Positions 12,948 to 25,517 of a DNA stretch of 64,000 bases are shown one piece after another; within the stretch, counting starts at the first letter, position 1; every line of letters begins with the position of its first letter. The DNA comes from Oceanisphaera arctica (lineage in GTDB: Bacteria > Pseudomonadota > Gammaproteobacteria > Enterobacterales > Aeromonadaceae): the NCBI RefSeq assembly GCF_002936955.1, contig NZ_MPZM01000009.1:34810-98809 (forward strand). Direction: 5' to 3'. The position numbers and the translations under genes are program-made. Below the pieces are notes generated by a model that was not told where the DNA came from, searched no databases, and saw nothing but the letters and a program-made list of their open reading frames with translations.

Positions 12948-13871
12948 TCAGGCAGGGCTGAACGCGGTATCGTAGTAACGAATCGGCGACTCGGCACCCT
13001 GTTCACCGAAGGTGACAATTTCCCAGGCTTCGGTATTGGCCAGCATGGCGCGCAGCAGATTGTTGTTCAGGGCATGGCCGGTCTTGTAGGCGCAGAACTC
13101 ACCCAGAATGCTGTGATTGCACATGTAGAGATCACCGATGGCATCCAGCATCTTGTGCTTGACGAACTCGTTGGGGTAACGCAAACCATCGTCGTTAAGC
13201 ACCTTGTAATCGTCCAGCACCACGGCGTTTTCCAGGCTGCCGCCCAGGGCCAGGTTCTGTGAATGCAGATATTCGATATCCCGCATAAACCCGAAGGTCC
13301 GAGCCCGGCTCAGTTCCTTGACGAAGGCCGCACCGGAGAAATCCAGCACCAGATGCTGACTCTGACCTTCAAACACCGGATGCTTGAAGTCGATAGTCAG
13401 ATCCATCTTGAAACCACCGCGATAAGGCCGGAATTCCGCCCACTTGTCCCCGTCTTCTACCCGTACCGGCTTCTTGATGCGAATGAAACGCTTGAGTGCG
13501 TTCAGCTCGCGAATACCACCGGACTGCAGCAGATAGATAAAGGGATGTGAACTGCCGTCCATCACCGGCACCTCGGGGGCATCCACCTCGATAACGAGGT
13601 TATCGATGCCCAGCCCCGCCAGTGCGGCAGACAGGTGCTCTATGGTCGAGACCCGAACCCCCTGCTCATTGACCAGTGCAGTACAGAGCATGGTGTCCTT
13701 GACCAGAGCAGCATCCGCTCGAATATCGACCTGCGGGTCCAGATCGGTACGACGAAATACAATACCTGTATTGGCCGGCGCCGGCACAAATGTCATTTGC
13801 ACCTTGTGGCCGGAGTGCAGGCCGATTCCGGTAGCCTGCACGGTATTTTTCAAAGTTCGTTGTCTAATCAT
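12948..13871 (-). CDS. lpxC: UDP-3-O-acyl-N-acetylglucosamine deacetylase
   Basis: 307 aa (E. coli 305). Zinc enzyme for the committed step of lipid A synthesis. His79 in the [10 protein letters not shown] segment and the HKMLDAIGD helix (His and Asp near 238 and 242) are the zinc ligands. The start [15 protein letters not shown] aligns without gaps to the family. The C-terminus carries extra small residues, the region by which FtsH recognises LpxC in enterics. It lies 97 nt downstream of ftsZ. Confidence 0.98.
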   Translation of the reverse strand: MIRQRTLKNTVQATGIGLHSGHKVQMTFVPAPANTGIVFRRTDLDPQVDIRADAALVKDTMLCTALVNEQGVRVSTIEHLSAALAGLGIDNLVIEVDAPEVPVMDGSSHPFIYLLQSGGIRELNALKRFIRIKKPVRVEDGDKWAEFRPYRGGFKMDLTIDFKHPVFEGQSQHLVLDFSGAAFVKELSRARTFGFMRDIEYLHSQNLALGGSLENAVVLDDYKVLNDDGLRYPNEFVKHKMLDAIGDLYMCNHSILGEFCAYKTGHALNNNLLRAMLANTEAWEIVTFGEQGAESPIRYYDTAFSPA

Positions 13872-13968
13872 AAGGTTGTCCGCAAGTCAAAAGGGCCCGA
13901 TTCGAACCGAATTCAAATGGTCCGATATGTTAGCACAATAATCCGCCGTCGCCAATTGAGAGCCTTTC

Positions 13969-15111
<1,143 letters not shown>

Positions 15112-15168
15112 AAGGCTCTCTCCGCTTTGCTCTTGGTTATTTACTATCAGTATCAAATACTGCCAAGG

Positions 15169-16425
15169 TTAAAATTCGCCACGCAGCCAATTGCCGATCC
15201 GCTTCAACAGCCCGGTGACACTGGATTTGTTTTTATAATCCTGTTGAGGCATCGATTGATGCTCCTTGCCGTAATGCAACAAGCCGACGGCGGTGGAGTA
15301 CACCGGTGTTTCAACGTAATCCGATAAGCCTTTTACCCCGCTCGGCTGGCCGATACGCACCTGACACTGGAAGATTTGTTCGGCACATTCCACCAGGCCT
15401 TCTATCTGTGCGGCACCGCCAGTCAATACCAGGCCCGCGGCCAGCTGATGCTTGACCCCGGCTTTCTTCAGCTCGCCCTGAACCTTGCTCAACTCCTGGT
15501 GGATCATGCCGAGCAGCTCGCTGTAGCGCGGTTCTATTACCTCGGCCAGGGTCTGTCGCTGCAGACTACGGGCCGGGCGTCCTCCCACGCTGGGCACTTC
15601 TATGGTGTCTTCCTTGCTAACCAGTCGGCTGAAGGCGCCACCGTGACGCACCTTGATCGCTTCCGCATCGAGCGGCGGCGTGCCAAATGCGTAGGCGATG
15701 TCGCTGGTAACCGTACTGCCCGCATAGGGGATCACCTTGGTATGACGCAAGGCGCCGCCGGTAAACACCGCCATGTCCATGGTGCCACCGCCGATATCAA
15801 CTACGCAGACACCCAGTTCTTTCTCATCATCGGTCAGCACCGCATAACTCGATGCCAGGGCGCTGAAAATCAACTGGTCTACACGCAGTCCCAGACGTTC
15901 CACACACTTTTCGATATTGCGTGCCATGTCGTTGTGACAGGTGATCAGATGCACCTTGGCGTGCATGCGCACCCCCGACAGCCCGATGGGATTCTTGATC
16001 CCCTCCTGAAAGTCGATTGAGTACTCCTGGGGCAACACATGCAGCACCCGGTGTTCATCGGACAGTCGTACCGACTTGGCCGTATGGATCACGCTGTCCA
16101 CGTCTTCCTGGGTGACTTCCTCGTCCGAAATCGGCACCATACCGGTCTCGTTGCGGCATTCGATATGCTTGCCCGACAAACCCAGATAGACGGAAGTGAT
16201 CTGGCAATCCGCCATCATCTCGGCTTCATCCACCGCCCGCTTCAGCGACTTGACCACAGATTCGAGGTCGTTGACACCGCCCTTGTCCATTCCCTTCGAG
16301 GAATGGCTGCCAAGCCCGATGATATTCAGATCGCCATCCGGTAACACTTCCCCTACCAGGGCCGTGACCTTAGCCGTGCCGATATCAAGCCCGACGATCA
16401 GATTTCGTTCCGCGCTTTTTGTCAT
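15169..16425 (-). CDS. ftsA: Cell division protein FtsA
   Basis: 418 aa (E. coli 420). Actin-like protein that tethers FtsZ to the membrane. The phosphate-1 loop VGLDIGTAKVTALV is near the N-terminus, and VVDIGGGTMDMAVF is the phosphate-2 loop. The amphipathic C-terminal targeting helix is visible (TGLLKRIGNWLRGEF). The ATG at 16425 (MTKSAERNL) lies inside the end of ftsQ, a 41-nt overlap consistent with translational coupling; the longer upstream frame is rejected because it runs far into ftsQ. Confidence 0.97.
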   Translation of the reverse strand: MTKSAERNLIVGLDIGTAKVTALVGEVLPDGDLNIIGLGSHSSKGMDKGGVNDLESVVKSLKRAVDEAEMMADCQITSVYLGLSGKHIECRNETGMVPISDEEVTQEDVDSVIHTAKSVRLSDEHRVLHVLPQEYSIDFQEGIKNPIGLSGVRMHAKVHLITCHNDMARNIEKCVERLGLRVDQLIFSALASSYAVLTDDEKELGVCVVDIGGGTMDMAVFTGGALRHTKVIPYAGSTVTSDIAYAFGTPPLDAEAIKVRHGGAFSRLVSKEDTIEVPSVGGRPARSLQRQTLAEVIEPRYSELLGMIHQELSKVQGELKKAGVKHQLAAGLVLTGGAAQIEGLVECAEQIFQCQVRIGQPSGVKGLSDYVETPVYSTAVGLLHYGKEHQSMPQQDYKNKSSVTGLLKRIGNWLRGEF

Positions 16426-17152
16426 TATCTGTCTCTTCGTCCTGCTTCCATCCCACTGCCAGCCCGGTATCGTAGCGAAGATCGAGATAAGCCACTCGCT
16501 CCCGCTCAGCAATGCCCGGATAGACATCAATAAATCGTTGCAAACGGGCCTCGAGATCCTCGCGTCCCAGCAACAGCGTGACCCCGTCCGACAGGGTCAG
16601 TTCCCAGGATCGTCGAGGGGTCAGGTGAACCCGCTCAATCCGATAACCTCTGGGCTGTAACAATTTCTGTACACTGTGATATTCTTCCAGCACCCTGTTC
16701 GATTCTTCATCCGGCCCCGACAGGGACACCAGACTCGGATCGTCATGACGGACCCGGAAAATCTCGCCATGGGTATTCACCATGGCATCTTGATTCCACT
16801 GGGCCGCCACCGGCTGCTCCACGATGTAAACCCGCAGTATGTCGGGCCATTGCTTGCGCACCGACGCCTGATAAACCCAGGGCAGCGACTGCAGTTGCTG
16901 CTGCACCCTGTCCACCTCCAGGGTGAAGAAGTTGCCGACCTCCGGCAGCGCCAGCACCGACTGGCGCACTTCTTCCCGGCTGAGATAGTGCTGCTCTCCC
17001 TGAATCATCAGGCTGTTGACCGGTACCTGATTGGCCGCCGTCATCCACACCACCAGCAACCAAAGACCCCACAGCAGCGCCGACAGCACCGTCAGGAAGA
17101 AGGTCAGACCGCCGATAAAGGCCAGTCGGGTACGGATCGCGACAGAGCTCAT
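16385..17152 (-). CDS. ftsQ: Cell division protein FtsQ
   Basis: 255 aa. Bitopic inner-membrane divisome protein that recruits FtsB and FtsL. A short cytoplasmic N-terminus and one helix (~15-38) precede a POTRA domain that begins at VPVNSLMIQGEQHYLS, followed by the beta domain (RRSWELTLSDGVTLLLGR). The lysine- and arginine-rich tail (KKRGTKSDRRA) overlaps ftsA. The ATG at 17152 begins 1 nt after the ddl stop codon; the upstream extension is rejected because it lies wholly in ddl. Confidence 0.96.
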   Translation of the reverse strand: MSSVAIRTRLAFIGGLTFFLTVLSALLWGLWLLVVWMTAANQVPVNSLMIQGEQHYLSREEVRQSVLALPEVGNFFTLEVDRVQQQLQSLPWVYQASVRKQWPDILRVYIVEQPVAAQWNQDAMVNTHGEIFRVRHDDPSLVSLSGPDEESNRVLEEYHSVQKLLQPRGYRIERVHLTPRRSWELTLSDGVTLLLGREDLEARLQRFIDVYPGIAERERVAYLDLRYDTGLAVGWKQDEETDNDKKRGTKSDRRA

Positions 17153-17153
17153 A

Positions 17154-18071
17154 TCAGTACGCCATCTCCAGTACCGCCACCACCAGTTCATCGAACGACA
17201 GGCCGGCAACCCGCGCCGACTTGGGGACCAGGCTGGTCTCGGTCATGCCCGGCACAGTGTTCACTTCCAGCAGCCACCAGCGGCCCTGGCGGTCTTGCAT
17301 CAGATCGACCCGGCCCCAGCCGGTGGCGGCCACGGCTCTGAAGGCCGCCAGGCTCAATGCGCCCAGCGCCTGTTCATCGGCATCGTTCAGGCCACAGGGG
17401 CACAGGTATTCGGTGTCGCCGGACTGATACTTGGCCGAATAATCATAAAAGTCATGCGTGGTGCGCAGCCTAATGGCCGGCAGTGCCTGCTCACCCAGAA
17501 TGCTGACCGTATACTCATCGCCTTCGATAAAGCGCTCGATCAGCACCTCGTCGTCAAAGGTGAAGGCCTCTTCTACTGCACGGACCAGGGTTTCGGCATC
17601 GGCAGCCTTGGTCATGCCGATGCTCGAGCCTTCGTGGGAAGGCTTGACGAACACGGGACCGTCAAACTGCGCCAGCAGCGCCGCCGAATCTTCGGCCTTG
17701 AAGGTGCTCTTGTGCACCACACGAAAGTCGGCAGTGGGTAATCCCATCGCCTGCCACACCTGCTTGGTGCGGATTTTGTCCATCGCCAGCGCCGCGCCCA
17801 GCACCCGGGAGCCGGTATAAGGCACCCCAATATGCTCGAGCGCGCCCTGCAGGGTACCGTCTTCACCACCCCGGCCGTGGACCACGATAAAGGCCCGGCT
17901 GAAGGCTTCTTCCTTCAGCCGGGCAAGAGGGTAATCCCGGGGGTCAATACCGTGGGCATCCACCCCGGCCCGCTGCAAGCCGGCCAGTACCGCCGCGCCG
18001 GAACGCAACGACACTTCCCGCTCGGCAGAATGGCCACCGAACAATACCGCGACTTTACCGAACTGTGTCAT
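17154..18071 (-). CDS. ddl: D-alanine--D-alanine ligase
   Basis: 305 aa (DdlB of E. coli 306). ATP-grasp enzyme making the D-Ala-D-Ala dipeptide used by MurF. The N-terminal [15 protein letters not shown] motif, [12 protein letters not shown], the ATP-binding [11 protein letters not shown] loop and the C-terminal [11 protein letters not shown] magnesium site are all present. ATG overlaps the murC stop codon by 4 nt (ATGA), indicating coupled translation. Confidence 0.97.
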   Translation of the reverse strand: MTQFGKVAVLFGGHSAEREVSLRSGAAVLAGLQRAGVDAHGIDPRDYPLARLKEEAFSRAFIVVHGRGGEDGTLQGALEHIGVPYTGSRVLGAALAMDKIRTKQVWQAMGLPTADFRVVHKSTFKAEDSAALLAQFDGPVFVKPSHEGSSIGMTKAADAETLVRAVEEAFTFDDEVLIERFIEGDEYTVSILGEQALPAIRLRTTHDFYDYSAKYQSGDTEYLCPCGLNDADEQALGALSLAAFRAVAATGWGRVDLMQDRQGRWWLLEVNTVPGMTETSLVPKSARVAGLSFDELVVAVLEMAY

Positions 18072-19531
18072 GCCTGCTCTCCCTGTTGCTTCATCGCTTC
18101 AATCGATAGCCGAAGCTGGCCAAGCTTGCGGGCCAGTCCACCCACGTTACCGGCGCCCTGAGTCAGCACCAGATCTCCGTCTTGCAGCAGCTCCGCCAAC
18201 ACCTGCGGCACCTCGTCGGGAGTAGCCACATAGATAGGTTCCATATGACCACGACTACGAATGGAACGGCACAGGGCACGGCTGTCTGCACCGGGGATAG
18301 GCGCCTCGCCGGCACTGTACACTTCAAGCAGGATCAGCACATCGCTTTTCGACAGCACGTCGACAAAATCTTCATACAAATCCCGGGTCCGGCTGTAACG
18401 GTGCGGCTGATAGATGGTGACCAGTCGACGCTCGGGCCAGCCGGCGCGCACCGCATTCTGGGTGGCGCGCACTTCGCTCGGGTGGTGGCCATAGTCATCC
18501 ACCAGCTTGGCCAGACCGCGGCCGGTCTCGAATTCGCCGTATTGCTGAAAGCGGCGGCCGACGCCTTCAAACTTCATCAGTGCCGCCAGTATGGCGTCGT
18601 CGGCCACGCCGTCTTCACAGGCCACGGCAATGGCGGCGGTGGCGTTCTGGGCGTTGTGACGGCCGGGCAGGCTGAGCTGTACTTCCAGACAATCACCATC
18701 GGGGCGGCACACCTTGAAACGGCTGTGATCCCGTTGCTGGCTGAACGCCTCGATCCGGTAGTCCGCATCCTCGGCGAAACCATAGGTGACAAACTGGCGA
18801 CCGATGCGCGGCATCAGCTCACGCACCACTTCATCGTCGACACAGAGCACCGCCAGACCGTAAAACGGCAGGTTGTGCAGAAAATCGACGAAGGTGGCTT
18901 CCAGCTTGCTGAAGTCGCCGCCGTAGGTGTCCATGTGATCCGCTTCTATATTGGTGACGATGGACACCATCGGCTGTAGGTGCAGGAAGGAGGCGTCGCT
19001 CTCGTCGGCTTCGGCGATCAGGTAACGGCTGGAGCCCAGGCGGGCGTTGCAACCGGCGCCGTTGAGCAGGCCGCCGATGACAAAGGTCGGATCCATGCCC
19101 GCCTCGCCATAGATGCTGGCGATCAGGCTGGTGGTGGTGGTCTTGCCGTGGGTACCGGCGACCGCCACCCCGTGGCGAAAACGCATCAGCTCGGCCAGCA
19201 TTTCGGCCCGGCGCACCACCGGAATGCGCAGTTCCCGCGCCGCAATCAACTCGGGGTTGTCGGCCTTGATGGCTGTGGACACCACCACCACGCTGACGTC
19301 GGCAACCTGTTCCGGAGCGTGGCCCAGATAAATGGTGGCCCCCATGCCCGCCAGCCGGTCGGTAACCGGGTTATGGGCGATATCGGAGCCGGAAATGGCA
19401 TAGCCCTCGTTGGCCAGCACCTCGGCAATACCGCCCATACCGGCACCGCCGATGCCGATAAAGTGGATGCGTCGTACCCGTCTCATCTCGGGGACTGTGC
19501 TTCTGAGTTTTGCCAGTTCAACCTTGGTCAT
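18068..19531 (-). CDS. murC: UDP-N-acetylmuramate--L-alanine ligase
   Basis: 487 aa (E. coli 491). First amino-acid ligase of peptidoglycan precursor synthesis. The Rossmann-like start [18 protein letters not shown] binds the UDP substrate, [11 protein letters not shown] is the ATP P-loop, and the C-terminal domain carries the YGHHPSEV and YQPHRYSRT blocks. ATG at 19531 ([11 protein letters not shown]) is chosen since the longer frame is out of family and overlaps murG. 13 nt separates it from murG. Confidence 0.97.
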   Translation of the reverse strand: MTKVELAKLRSTVPEMRRVRRIHFIGIGGAGMGGIAEVLANEGYAISGSDIAHNPVTDRLAGMGATIYLGHAPEQVADVSVVVVSTAIKADNPELIAARELRIPVVRRAEMLAELMRFRHGVAVAGTHGKTTTTSLIASIYGEAGMDPTFVIGGLLNGAGCNARLGSSRYLIAEADESDASFLHLQPMVSIVTNIEADHMDTYGGDFSKLEATFVDFLHNLPFYGLAVLCVDDEVVRELMPRIGRQFVTYGFAEDADYRIEAFSQQRDHSRFKVCRPDGDCLEVQLSLPGRHNAQNATAAIAVACEDGVADDAILAALMKFEGVGRRFQQYGEFETGRGLAKLVDDYGHHPSEVRATQNAVRAGWPERRLVTIYQPHRYSRTRDLYEDFVDVLSKSDVLILLEVYSAGEAPIPGADSRALCRSIRSRGHMEPIYVATPDEVPQVLAELLQDGDLVLTQGAGNVGGLARKLGQLRLSIEAMKQQGEQA

Positions 19532-19544
19532 GCCATTCTCTCGT

Positions 19545-20618
19545 TTATTTCGCCACGGCGCGCAGGCACTCGGCCACCCGCTCCGCGGCATCGGTAATCG
19601 CCAGCGACCGGGCCCGACTGGCCATCGCCAGCAGTTGCTCCCGGTTCGCGGCCAGTTGCTGTAATTGCGCCGCCAGTCTCTCTGCATTCAGCTCGGACTG
19701 GGGCAACAACAATGCCGCGCCGCTGTCGGACAGCGAGCGGGCATTCTTGGTCTGATGATCGTCTACCGCATGGGGCAGCGGCACAAACAAGGCGGCCACA
19801 CCGGCGGCGGCCACTTCCGACACCGTCAGCGCACCGGCGCGGCAGACCACCAGATCCGCCGCGCCGTATGCCGCCGCCATGTCGTCGATAAAATCACTTA
19901 CCTCTGCATCGACACCGAGTGCCTGATAGGCCTGGTGCACCGCCTCTGAGTTGCCCTTGCCGGTCTGATGCCGCACCCGGATATTCACGCTCAAAGCCAC
20001 CGCCTTCGGCATAAGATCGTTCAGTATTCTTGCACCCAGGCTGCCGCCCACCACCAGCAACCGCAGCGGCTGAGGTTCGGTGGAGATACGTTCGGCCGGA
20101 GCTGGCAGTGCCAGCACTTCCGGACGTACCGGATTGCCGACCACGGCGGTATTGTCGCCCTCGGCAAAGGCCCCCGGAAAGGCCATCAGCACCCGCTGGG
20201 CGATGCGCGCCAGTAACTTGTTAGTCATGCCCGCGGCGGCATTCTGCTCGTGCAACACCAGCGGAATACCCGCCAGTTTTGCCGCCACGCCACCGGGCCC
20301 GGCGGCAAAGCCGCCCATGCCCAGTACCACCTGAGGCTTGACCTGACGTAGCACCCGCCGCGCCTGACATACCGCCTTCAGGATCTGAAAGGGCGCCATC
20401 AGCTTTCGCTTGATGCCGTTGCCACGTACCCCGGCAATATCGATGGTATGCAGCGGATAACCGTGTTTCGGCACCAGCTGTGCTTCCATCCGCTCAGCGG
20501 TGCCCAGCCAGTGAATATCCCAGCCTTCGGCCCGCAGCCGATCCGCCACCGCCAGCCCGGGAAAGACATGGCCACCGGTGCCACCGGCCATCACCAGCAG
20601 GGTCTTGGACTTGCTCAT
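19545..20618 (-). CDS. murG: Undecaprenyl-diphospho-muramoylpentapeptide beta-N-acetylglucosaminyltransferase
   Basis: 357 aa (E. coli 355). GT-B transferase that turns lipid I into lipid II at the inner face of the membrane. The glycine loops [13 protein letters not shown] (near residue 12) and [13 protein letters not shown] are visible, with [14 protein letters not shown] and a UDP-GlcNAc pocket ([15 protein letters not shown]) later. ATG at 20618 has GAGGGAGG upstream and overlaps the ftsW stop by 4 nt; the upstream extension is rejected. Confidence 0.97.
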   Translation of the reverse strand: MSKSKTLLVMAGGTGGHVFPGLAVADRLRAEGWDIHWLGTAERMEAQLVPKHGYPLHTIDIAGVRGNGIKRKLMAPFQILKAVCQARRVLRQVKPQVVLGMGGFAAGPGGVAAKLAGIPLVLHEQNAAAGMTNKLLARIAQRVLMAFPGAFAEGDNTAVVGNPVRPEVLALPAPAERISTEPQPLRLLVVGGSLGARILNDLMPKAVALSVNIRVRHQTGKGNSEAVHQAYQALGVDAEVSDFIDDMAAAYGAADLVVCRAGALTVSEVAAAGVAALFVPLPHAVDDHQTKNARSLSDSGAALLLPQSELNAERLAAQLQQLAANREQLLAMASRARSLAITDAAERVAECLRAVAK

Positions 20619-21790
20619 GTCGCCTCCCTCTGCCGGGCCTGCATGTGATCCCGGCGCCACTCGAAGTCGATACGCACCAGGATGCACACGGCGGTAGTGA
20701 TCACCAGCAGACTGGAGCCACCGTAACTGACCAGCGGCAGGGTCAGGCCCTTGGTGGGCAACATGCCCGAGGCCGCGCCCACGTTCACCACCGTCTGGAA
20801 GCTGAACCAGATGCCGATGCCCATGGCCAGATAACCTTCATACTGACGGCCGCCCAGCAGCACCTTCTGGCCGATATGCAGCGCCTTGAACGCGAGCCAA
20901 GCCTGCAGCAGCAGCACCAGCAAGACGCCGGTAAAGCCCAGCTCTTCGCCGAGAATGGCGAACACGAAGTCGGTATGGGCCTCGGGCAGGTACTCCAGCT
21001 TCTGAATGGAGTTACCCAACCCCTCGCCAAACCAGCCGCCCCGGCCGAAGGCCATCAAGGACTGAGTCAGCTGATAGCCGCTGCCGAAGGGATCTTCCCA
21101 GGGGTTGAGAAAGGAGGTAACCCGCCGGATACGATAGGGAGCGCTGATAATCAGAAAAACCAGCAGGCCGATACCCAGCCCCACCAGGCTGAGGAACTGG
21201 CTGAGCCGGGCCCCGGCCAGAAACAGCATGCCGAGGGTGGTGACGAACAGCACCACCACAGAGCCCAGATCCGGTTGCTTCAGCAAGAGTACCGACATCA
21301 CTCCCATCACCGCCAGCGGCTTGAGAAAGCCCTTCCACTGACCCCGTACCTCATCCTGACGGCGGACCAGATAGCCGGCCAGGAAGGTAAACAGCGCCAG
21401 CTTGGCGATTTCCGCCGGCTGCACGTTGAGTGGCCCCAGTGGCAACCAGCGCTGACTGCCGTTGATTTCACGTCCCACCACCAGCACCACCACCAGCAGC
21501 ACTATCGCCAACACCAGAAAGCCGGTGTTGCACTGCTGCCAGCGAGCCATGGGTACCTGCAGTATCAGGCTGGAAAGCATCAGACAAATCAGCAGAAAAG
21601 CGCCATGGCGCTTGACGAAATAGAAGGGATCATCGCCGAGCTTGATGCCCTCGGCAATGGAAGCAGAAGACACCATTACCAGGCCGATGGCCATCAGCGA
21701 CAGCGACAATATCACCAGCTGCCGGTCGTAGATCAGCCCCTGTGAGGGTCGCAGCAACCAGCCGCTGCCGAAGGAAGGCCACCACTTCAT
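20615..21790 (-). CDS. ftsW: Septal peptidoglycan polymerase FtsW (SEDS family)
   Basis: 391 aa with about ten membrane helices. Glycosyltransferase that polymerises lipid II with FtsI at the septum. SEDS signatures are visible: [32 protein letters not shown], the [15 protein letters not shown] loop and the C-terminal [16 protein letters not shown]. The start overlaps the murD stop codon by 4 nt and the end overlaps the murG start by 4 nt. Confidence 0.97.
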   Translation of the reverse strand: MKWWPSFGSGWLLRPSQGLIYDRQLVILSLSLMAIGLVMVSSASIAEGIKLGDDPFYFVKRHGAFLLICLMLSSLILQVPMARWQQCNTGFLVLAIVLLVVVLVVGREINGSQRWLPLGPLNVQPAEIAKLALFTFLAGYLVRRQDEVRGQWKGFLKPLAVMGVMSVLLLKQPDLGSVVVLFVTTLGMLFLAGARLSQFLSLVGLGIGLLVFLIISAPYRIRRVTSFLNPWEDPFGSGYQLTQSLMAFGRGGWFGEGLGNSIQKLEYLPEAHTDFVFAILGEELGFTGVLLVLLLQAWLAFKALHIGQKVLLGGRQYEGYLAMGIGIWFSFQTVVNVGAASGMLPTKGLTLPLVSYGGSSLLVITTAVCILVRIDFEWRRDHMQARQREAT

Positions 21791-23097
21791 AGGGCCTCCA
21801 CCAGGGCGATGAAATGCTCGCCCCGCTTTTGATAGTTGAGATACATGTCCAGGCTGGCACAGGCCGGCGCCAGAAGCACCCAGTCACCGGGCCGGGCCTG
21901 TTCGGCGCACCAGGCCACCGCCTCATCCAGGGTCGCTACCTCATGAGTGTTATCGGCAAGCGCCAACAGCCGGGCGCTGTCCTGACCGAAACAGGCCATG
22001 CCGGCAATGGTATTTTCCAGCAGGGGCACCAGGGGGCCGAAATCCTGGTCCTTACCCTGACCACCGGCAATCAGCCACAGCCGGCCAGAGACCGACTCGC
22101 CGATACCGGCTATAGCCGCCAGGGTGGCGCCCACATTGGTGGCTTTGGTGTCGTTGACCCAGCGTACGCCGTTTTTCTCGGCCACAAACTGACACCGGTG
22201 CGCCAGACCACCGAAGCGACGCAATACCTTAAGCTGAGCGTCAACGGCAATACCGGCCTTGTCCGCCAGCGCCATCGCCGCCAGGGCGTTGAGCTGGTTA
22301 TGAGCGCCGAGTATCTTCAGCGCCGATACCGGCAACACCGGCTCGCCAAAGCGGCTAAGCCAGAGTTCGCCGTCATGCTCCATGCGGCCATATTCCGCCG
22401 AATCGAGGCCGAAGCTGACCGCTGCCACATCGGATAACGGACGAGTCTGGTCGTCTTCCCGGTTGTATACCGCAAGCCGGGCACCTTCATAGATGCCCAG
22501 TTTGGTGTCTCTGTAATGAGCCAGAGAGTCGTAGCGATCCAGATGATCTTCGCTGATGTTGAGCACGGTGGCGGTACAGGCCCGCAGGCCGGGAGTGGTT
22601 TCCAGCTGAAAGCTCGACAACTCCAATACCGCCAGCTCCAGCGGCTGCCCTGCCTTCTGCTGCAATAAGTCCAACGCCGGGATGCCGATGTTACCGCCCA
22701 CGCCGACCCGAATGCCCGTCTCGGCCGCCATCTCGCCGACCAGGGTGGTGACGGTACTCTTGCCGTTGGATCCGGTAATGGCGACGATGGGCGCGGTACA
22801 CTCGCGCACGAACAGCTCGATATCGCCGACAACCTCTATACCGGCGGCCAGTGCCTGTTGCAGCTCCGGCGTGGCCAGCGCCACACCGGGGCTGGCGATA
22901 ATCAGCTCGGCCGCCAGTATCGGCGCCAGGCTCAGGCCACCGAAGTAACGCTCGGTCTGCTCGGGCAGCAGCTCGGCGCCCGGAGGCTGGGCTCGGGTAT
23001 CCATCACCACGGGACTGACGCCCCGCTGCAGGCAATAACGCAGACAGGAAAGTCCGGTCTGCCCCAGGCCAATAATCAGGATACGTTCAGGTAACAT
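21787..23097 (-). CDS. murD: UDP-N-acetylmuramoylalanine--D-glutamate ligase
   Basis: 436 aa (E. coli 438). Adds D-glutamate to UDP-MurNAc-L-Ala. N-terminal [14 protein letters not shown] nucleotide-binding fold, P-loop [13 protein letters not shown] and the [13 protein letters not shown] block are present. The C-terminal domain keeps [10 protein letters not shown] and LSPACASLD-like sequence ([14 protein letters not shown]). It starts 3 nt after mraY. Confidence 0.97.
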   Translation of the reverse strand: MLPERILIIGLGQTGLSCLRYCLQRGVSPVVMDTRAQPPGAELLPEQTERYFGGLSLAPILAAELIIASPGVALATPELQQALAAGIEVVGDIELFVRECTAPIVAITGSNGKSTVTTLVGEMAAETGIRVGVGGNIGIPALDLLQQKAGQPLELAVLELSSFQLETTPGLRACTATVLNISEDHLDRYDSLAHYRDTKLGIYEGARLAVYNREDDQTRPLSDVAAVSFGLDSAEYGRMEHDGELWLSRFGEPVLPVSALKILGAHNQLNALAAMALADKAGIAVDAQLKVLRRFGGLAHRCQFVAEKNGVRWVNDTKATNVGATLAAIAGIGESVSGRLWLIAGGQGKDQDFGPLVPLLENTIAGMACFGQDSARLLALADNTHEVATLDEAVAWCAEQARPGDWVLLAPACASLDMYLNYQKRGEHFIALVEAL

Positions 23098-23100
23098 GCC

Positions 23101-24183
23101 TTATCTCACCTTCAGGGTCGCCAGGCCAATCAGCACCAGCATCAGGGTAATAATCCAGAAACGCACTATCACCCGCGGCTCGGGCCAGCCCTTGAGTTCA
23201 TAATGATGATGAATAGGGGCCATGCGGAAAATCCGCTGGCCACGCAACTTGTAGGAGCCCACCTGCAGGATTACCGACAGGGTTTCGATCACGAAAATGC
23301 CGCCCATGATCACCAGCAGAAATTCCTGCCGCACCAGCACGGCGATGGCACCCAGCGCCGCACCCAGTGCCAGGGAACCCACATCGCCCATGAACACCTG
23401 GGCCGGAAAGGTATTGAACCAGAGAAAGCCCAGCCCCGCGCCCACCATGGCGGTACAGACTACGGTCAGCTCGCCCGCATGGGCCACGTAGGGAATATGC
23501 AGATAGGCGGCAAAGTTGACGTTGCCGGTGGCCCAGGCCACCAGCGCAAAGCCCGCCGCCACCATGACGGTGGGCATGATGGCCAGGCCGTCCAGGCCGT
23601 CGGTCAGATTGACCGCGTTGCTGGAGCCGACGATCACGAAGTAGCTGAGCACAATAAAGAAGAGGCCGAGCTGGGGCATGACGTCCTTGAAGAAGGGCAC
23701 CACCAGCTGGGTCTGGGCCGGATCTTTGGCTATCCAGTACACGAAGATGGCCGCCGCCAGTGCCGCCGCCGATTGCCAGAAGTATTTCCAGCGAGCCACC
23801 AGGCCATCGGTGTTCTTGCGCACCACCTTGCGGTAGTCATCGACGAAGCCGATGGCACCGAAGGCGCCCAGCACGAACAACACCACCCACACATAGGGGT
23901 TGTCCAGCCGCGCCCACAGCAATACCGAGACGAAGATGGAGACCAGTATCATGAGGCCGCCCATGGTCGGGGTACCGGCCTTGCTGAAATGAGACTCGGG
24001 CCCGTCGTTGCGTACCACCTGGCCGATTTGCAACTCCTGCAGCCGACGGATCAGCCGCGGGCCTATCCACAGACAGACAACCAGACCGGTGAGAATCGAA
24101 ATCACCGCCCGGAAGGTGAGGTAGGAAAAGACGTTAAGAAAGCTGAAATGAGGCGTCAGCCACTCCGCCAGCCAGACTAGCAT
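23101..24183 (-). CDS. mraY: Phospho-N-acetylmuramoyl-pentapeptide transferase
   Basis: 360 aa, ten membrane helices, the same length as E. coli MraY. Forms lipid I from UDP-MurNAc-pentapeptide and undecaprenyl phosphate. The catalytic aspartates sit in [15 protein letters not shown] and [10 protein letters not shown], and the histidine-rich loop [15 protein letters not shown] is near the C-terminus. The start overlaps murF by 7 nt. Confidence 0.98.
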   Translation of the reverse strand: MLVWLAEWLTPHFSFLNVFSYLTFRAVISILTGLVVCLWIGPRLIRRLQELQIGQVVRNDGPESHFSKAGTPTMGGLMILVSIFVSVLLWARLDNPYVWVVLFVLGAFGAIGFVDDYRKVVRKNTDGLVARWKYFWQSAAALAAAIFVYWIAKDPAQTQLVVPFFKDVMPQLGLFFIVLSYFVIVGSSNAVNLTDGLDGLAIMPTVMVAAGFALVAWATGNVNFAAYLHIPYVAHAGELTVVCTAMVGAGLGFLWFNTFPAQVFMGDVGSLALGAALGAIAVLVRQEFLLVIMGGIFVIETLSVILQVGSYKLRGQRIFRMAPIHHHYELKGWPEPRVIVRFWIITLMLVLIGLATLKVR

Positions 24184-25517
24184 GCCTCACCCTCCTGAAT
24201 GGCCCGGACGATATCTTCCATCCGGGCGCTGCGCGCACCCTTGATCAAAACGACTACCTTATTATGTTGTGACAGCGCCTCGAAAAGGACGGGCTGTAAT
24301 TGCTGTTTCTGTTCAAAGTGCAGGCCCTGAGCCGCACTCGCCGTATGTTTGCTGTCTCGACCCACAGTCAATACCCGATCGATACCCAACTTGCGGGCGT
24401 ACTCGCCCACTTGAATATGCATCTCTTTGCTGTACTCACCCAACTCAGCCATGTCGCCGAATACGAAGATACGGTAACCGGGCAGGCTGGCCAGGGTATC
24501 CAGCCCCGCCAGCACCGAAGCGACACTGGCGTTATATGTATCATCCAGCACCGTCAGTCCGGGTCGCGTCCAGACCTGCAGTCGCCCTGCAGGCGACCCA
24601 AACTGACTCAGCCCGGCGGATATTTCTTCAAGACTCGCGCCCAGCGCCTCGGTGCCGGCGGCGGCAGCCAGGGCGTTGGACACGTTATGCTTGCCGGGTA
24701 TAGGTAACTGCACATCCACCTCTCCCTGAGGAGTAAGCAGACGAAAGTGAGCGCACCCCGACTTGTCTAGGCTGATTTGACGGGCCTGATACTCCCGCTG
24801 CTCACCGAAATACACCAGCTTATGTTGCTGACGCCACAGGGCACAGAAAGGACTGTCGCCATTGGCGATGGCCACACCACCGTCTGCCAGACCGTCGTAG
24901 ATCTCGCCCTTGGCCCGGGCCACGCCCTCGAGTGAGCCAAAGCCCTCCAGGTGAGAGGCTTCCACATTGTTGATCAGGGCCGCATGGGGTCTGGTCAGGG
25001 AGCTGGTCCAGGCAATTTCGCCGATGTGGTTGGCACCCAGCTCGACCACGGCGTACTCGGTATCCGCCGTCAGTTCACAAAGGGTCAGCGGCACACCAAT
25101 TTCGTTATTGAGGTTGCCTCTGGTAGCCAGCACCTTGCCTTTCTGGCGCAGAATAGACGCCGCCATTTCCTTGACCGTGGTCTTGCCACAGCTGCCGGTA
25201 ATGGCCAGCACCCGCGCCGAACTCAGCTCCCGCGCCAGGCCACCGAGCACGCCCAGCGCCAGACGGGAATCCGCCACCCTGATCTGGGGCAGCTCAAGTT
25301 CCAGCCAGCGCTCCACCAGCAAAGCAGTCGCGCCCTGCAGGTGTGCCGCGGCGGCGAAGTCATGGCCGTCGAAGCGTTCGCCACTCAGGGCCACGAAAAG
25401 GCCGCCATCGGGCAGCGCCTGACGGCTGTCGGTGGTCACCGCCACTATGGCGCCATCGGCACCGCGCAGTTCACCGCCGGAGGCCTGAGCCAGCTGCTCG
25501 AGACTGAGCGGTATCAT
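24177..25517 (-). CDS. murF: UDP-N-acetylmuramoyl-tripeptide--D-alanyl-D-alanine ligase
   Basis: 446 aa (E. coli 452). Adds D-Ala-D-Ala to complete the pentapeptide. N-terminal SVDTR-like [17 protein letters not shown] block, P-loop [23 protein letters not shown] and the [13 protein letters not shown] segment are visible. The murE stop codon overlaps its ATG by 4 nt. Confidence 0.97.
   Translation of the reverse strand: MIPLSLEQLAQASGGELRGADGAIVAVTTDSRQALPDGGLFVALSGERFDGHDFAAAAHLQGATALLVERWLELELPQIRVADSRLALGVLGGLARELSSARVLAITGSCGKTTVKEMAASILRQKGKVLATRGNLNNEIGVPLTLCELTADTEYAVVELGANHIGEIAWTSSLTRPHAALINNVEASHLEGFGSLEGVARAKGEIYDGLADGGVAIANGDSPFCALWRQQHKLVYFGEQREYQARQISLDKSGCAHFRLLTPQGEVDVQLPIPGKHNVSNALAAAAGTEALGASLEEISAGLSQFGSPAGRLQVWTRPGLTVLDDTYNASVASVLAGLDTLASLPGYRIFVFGDMAELGEYSKEMHIQVGEYARKLGIDRVLTVGRDSKHTASAAQGLHFEQKQQLQPVLFEALSQHNKVVVLIKGARSARMEDIVRAIQEGEAC

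Noticed and set aside
20480..21745. A 421-codon open frame on the plus strand
   Set aside because: Antisense to murG and ftsW; glutamine- and histidine-rich product expected from reversed membrane-protein codons.
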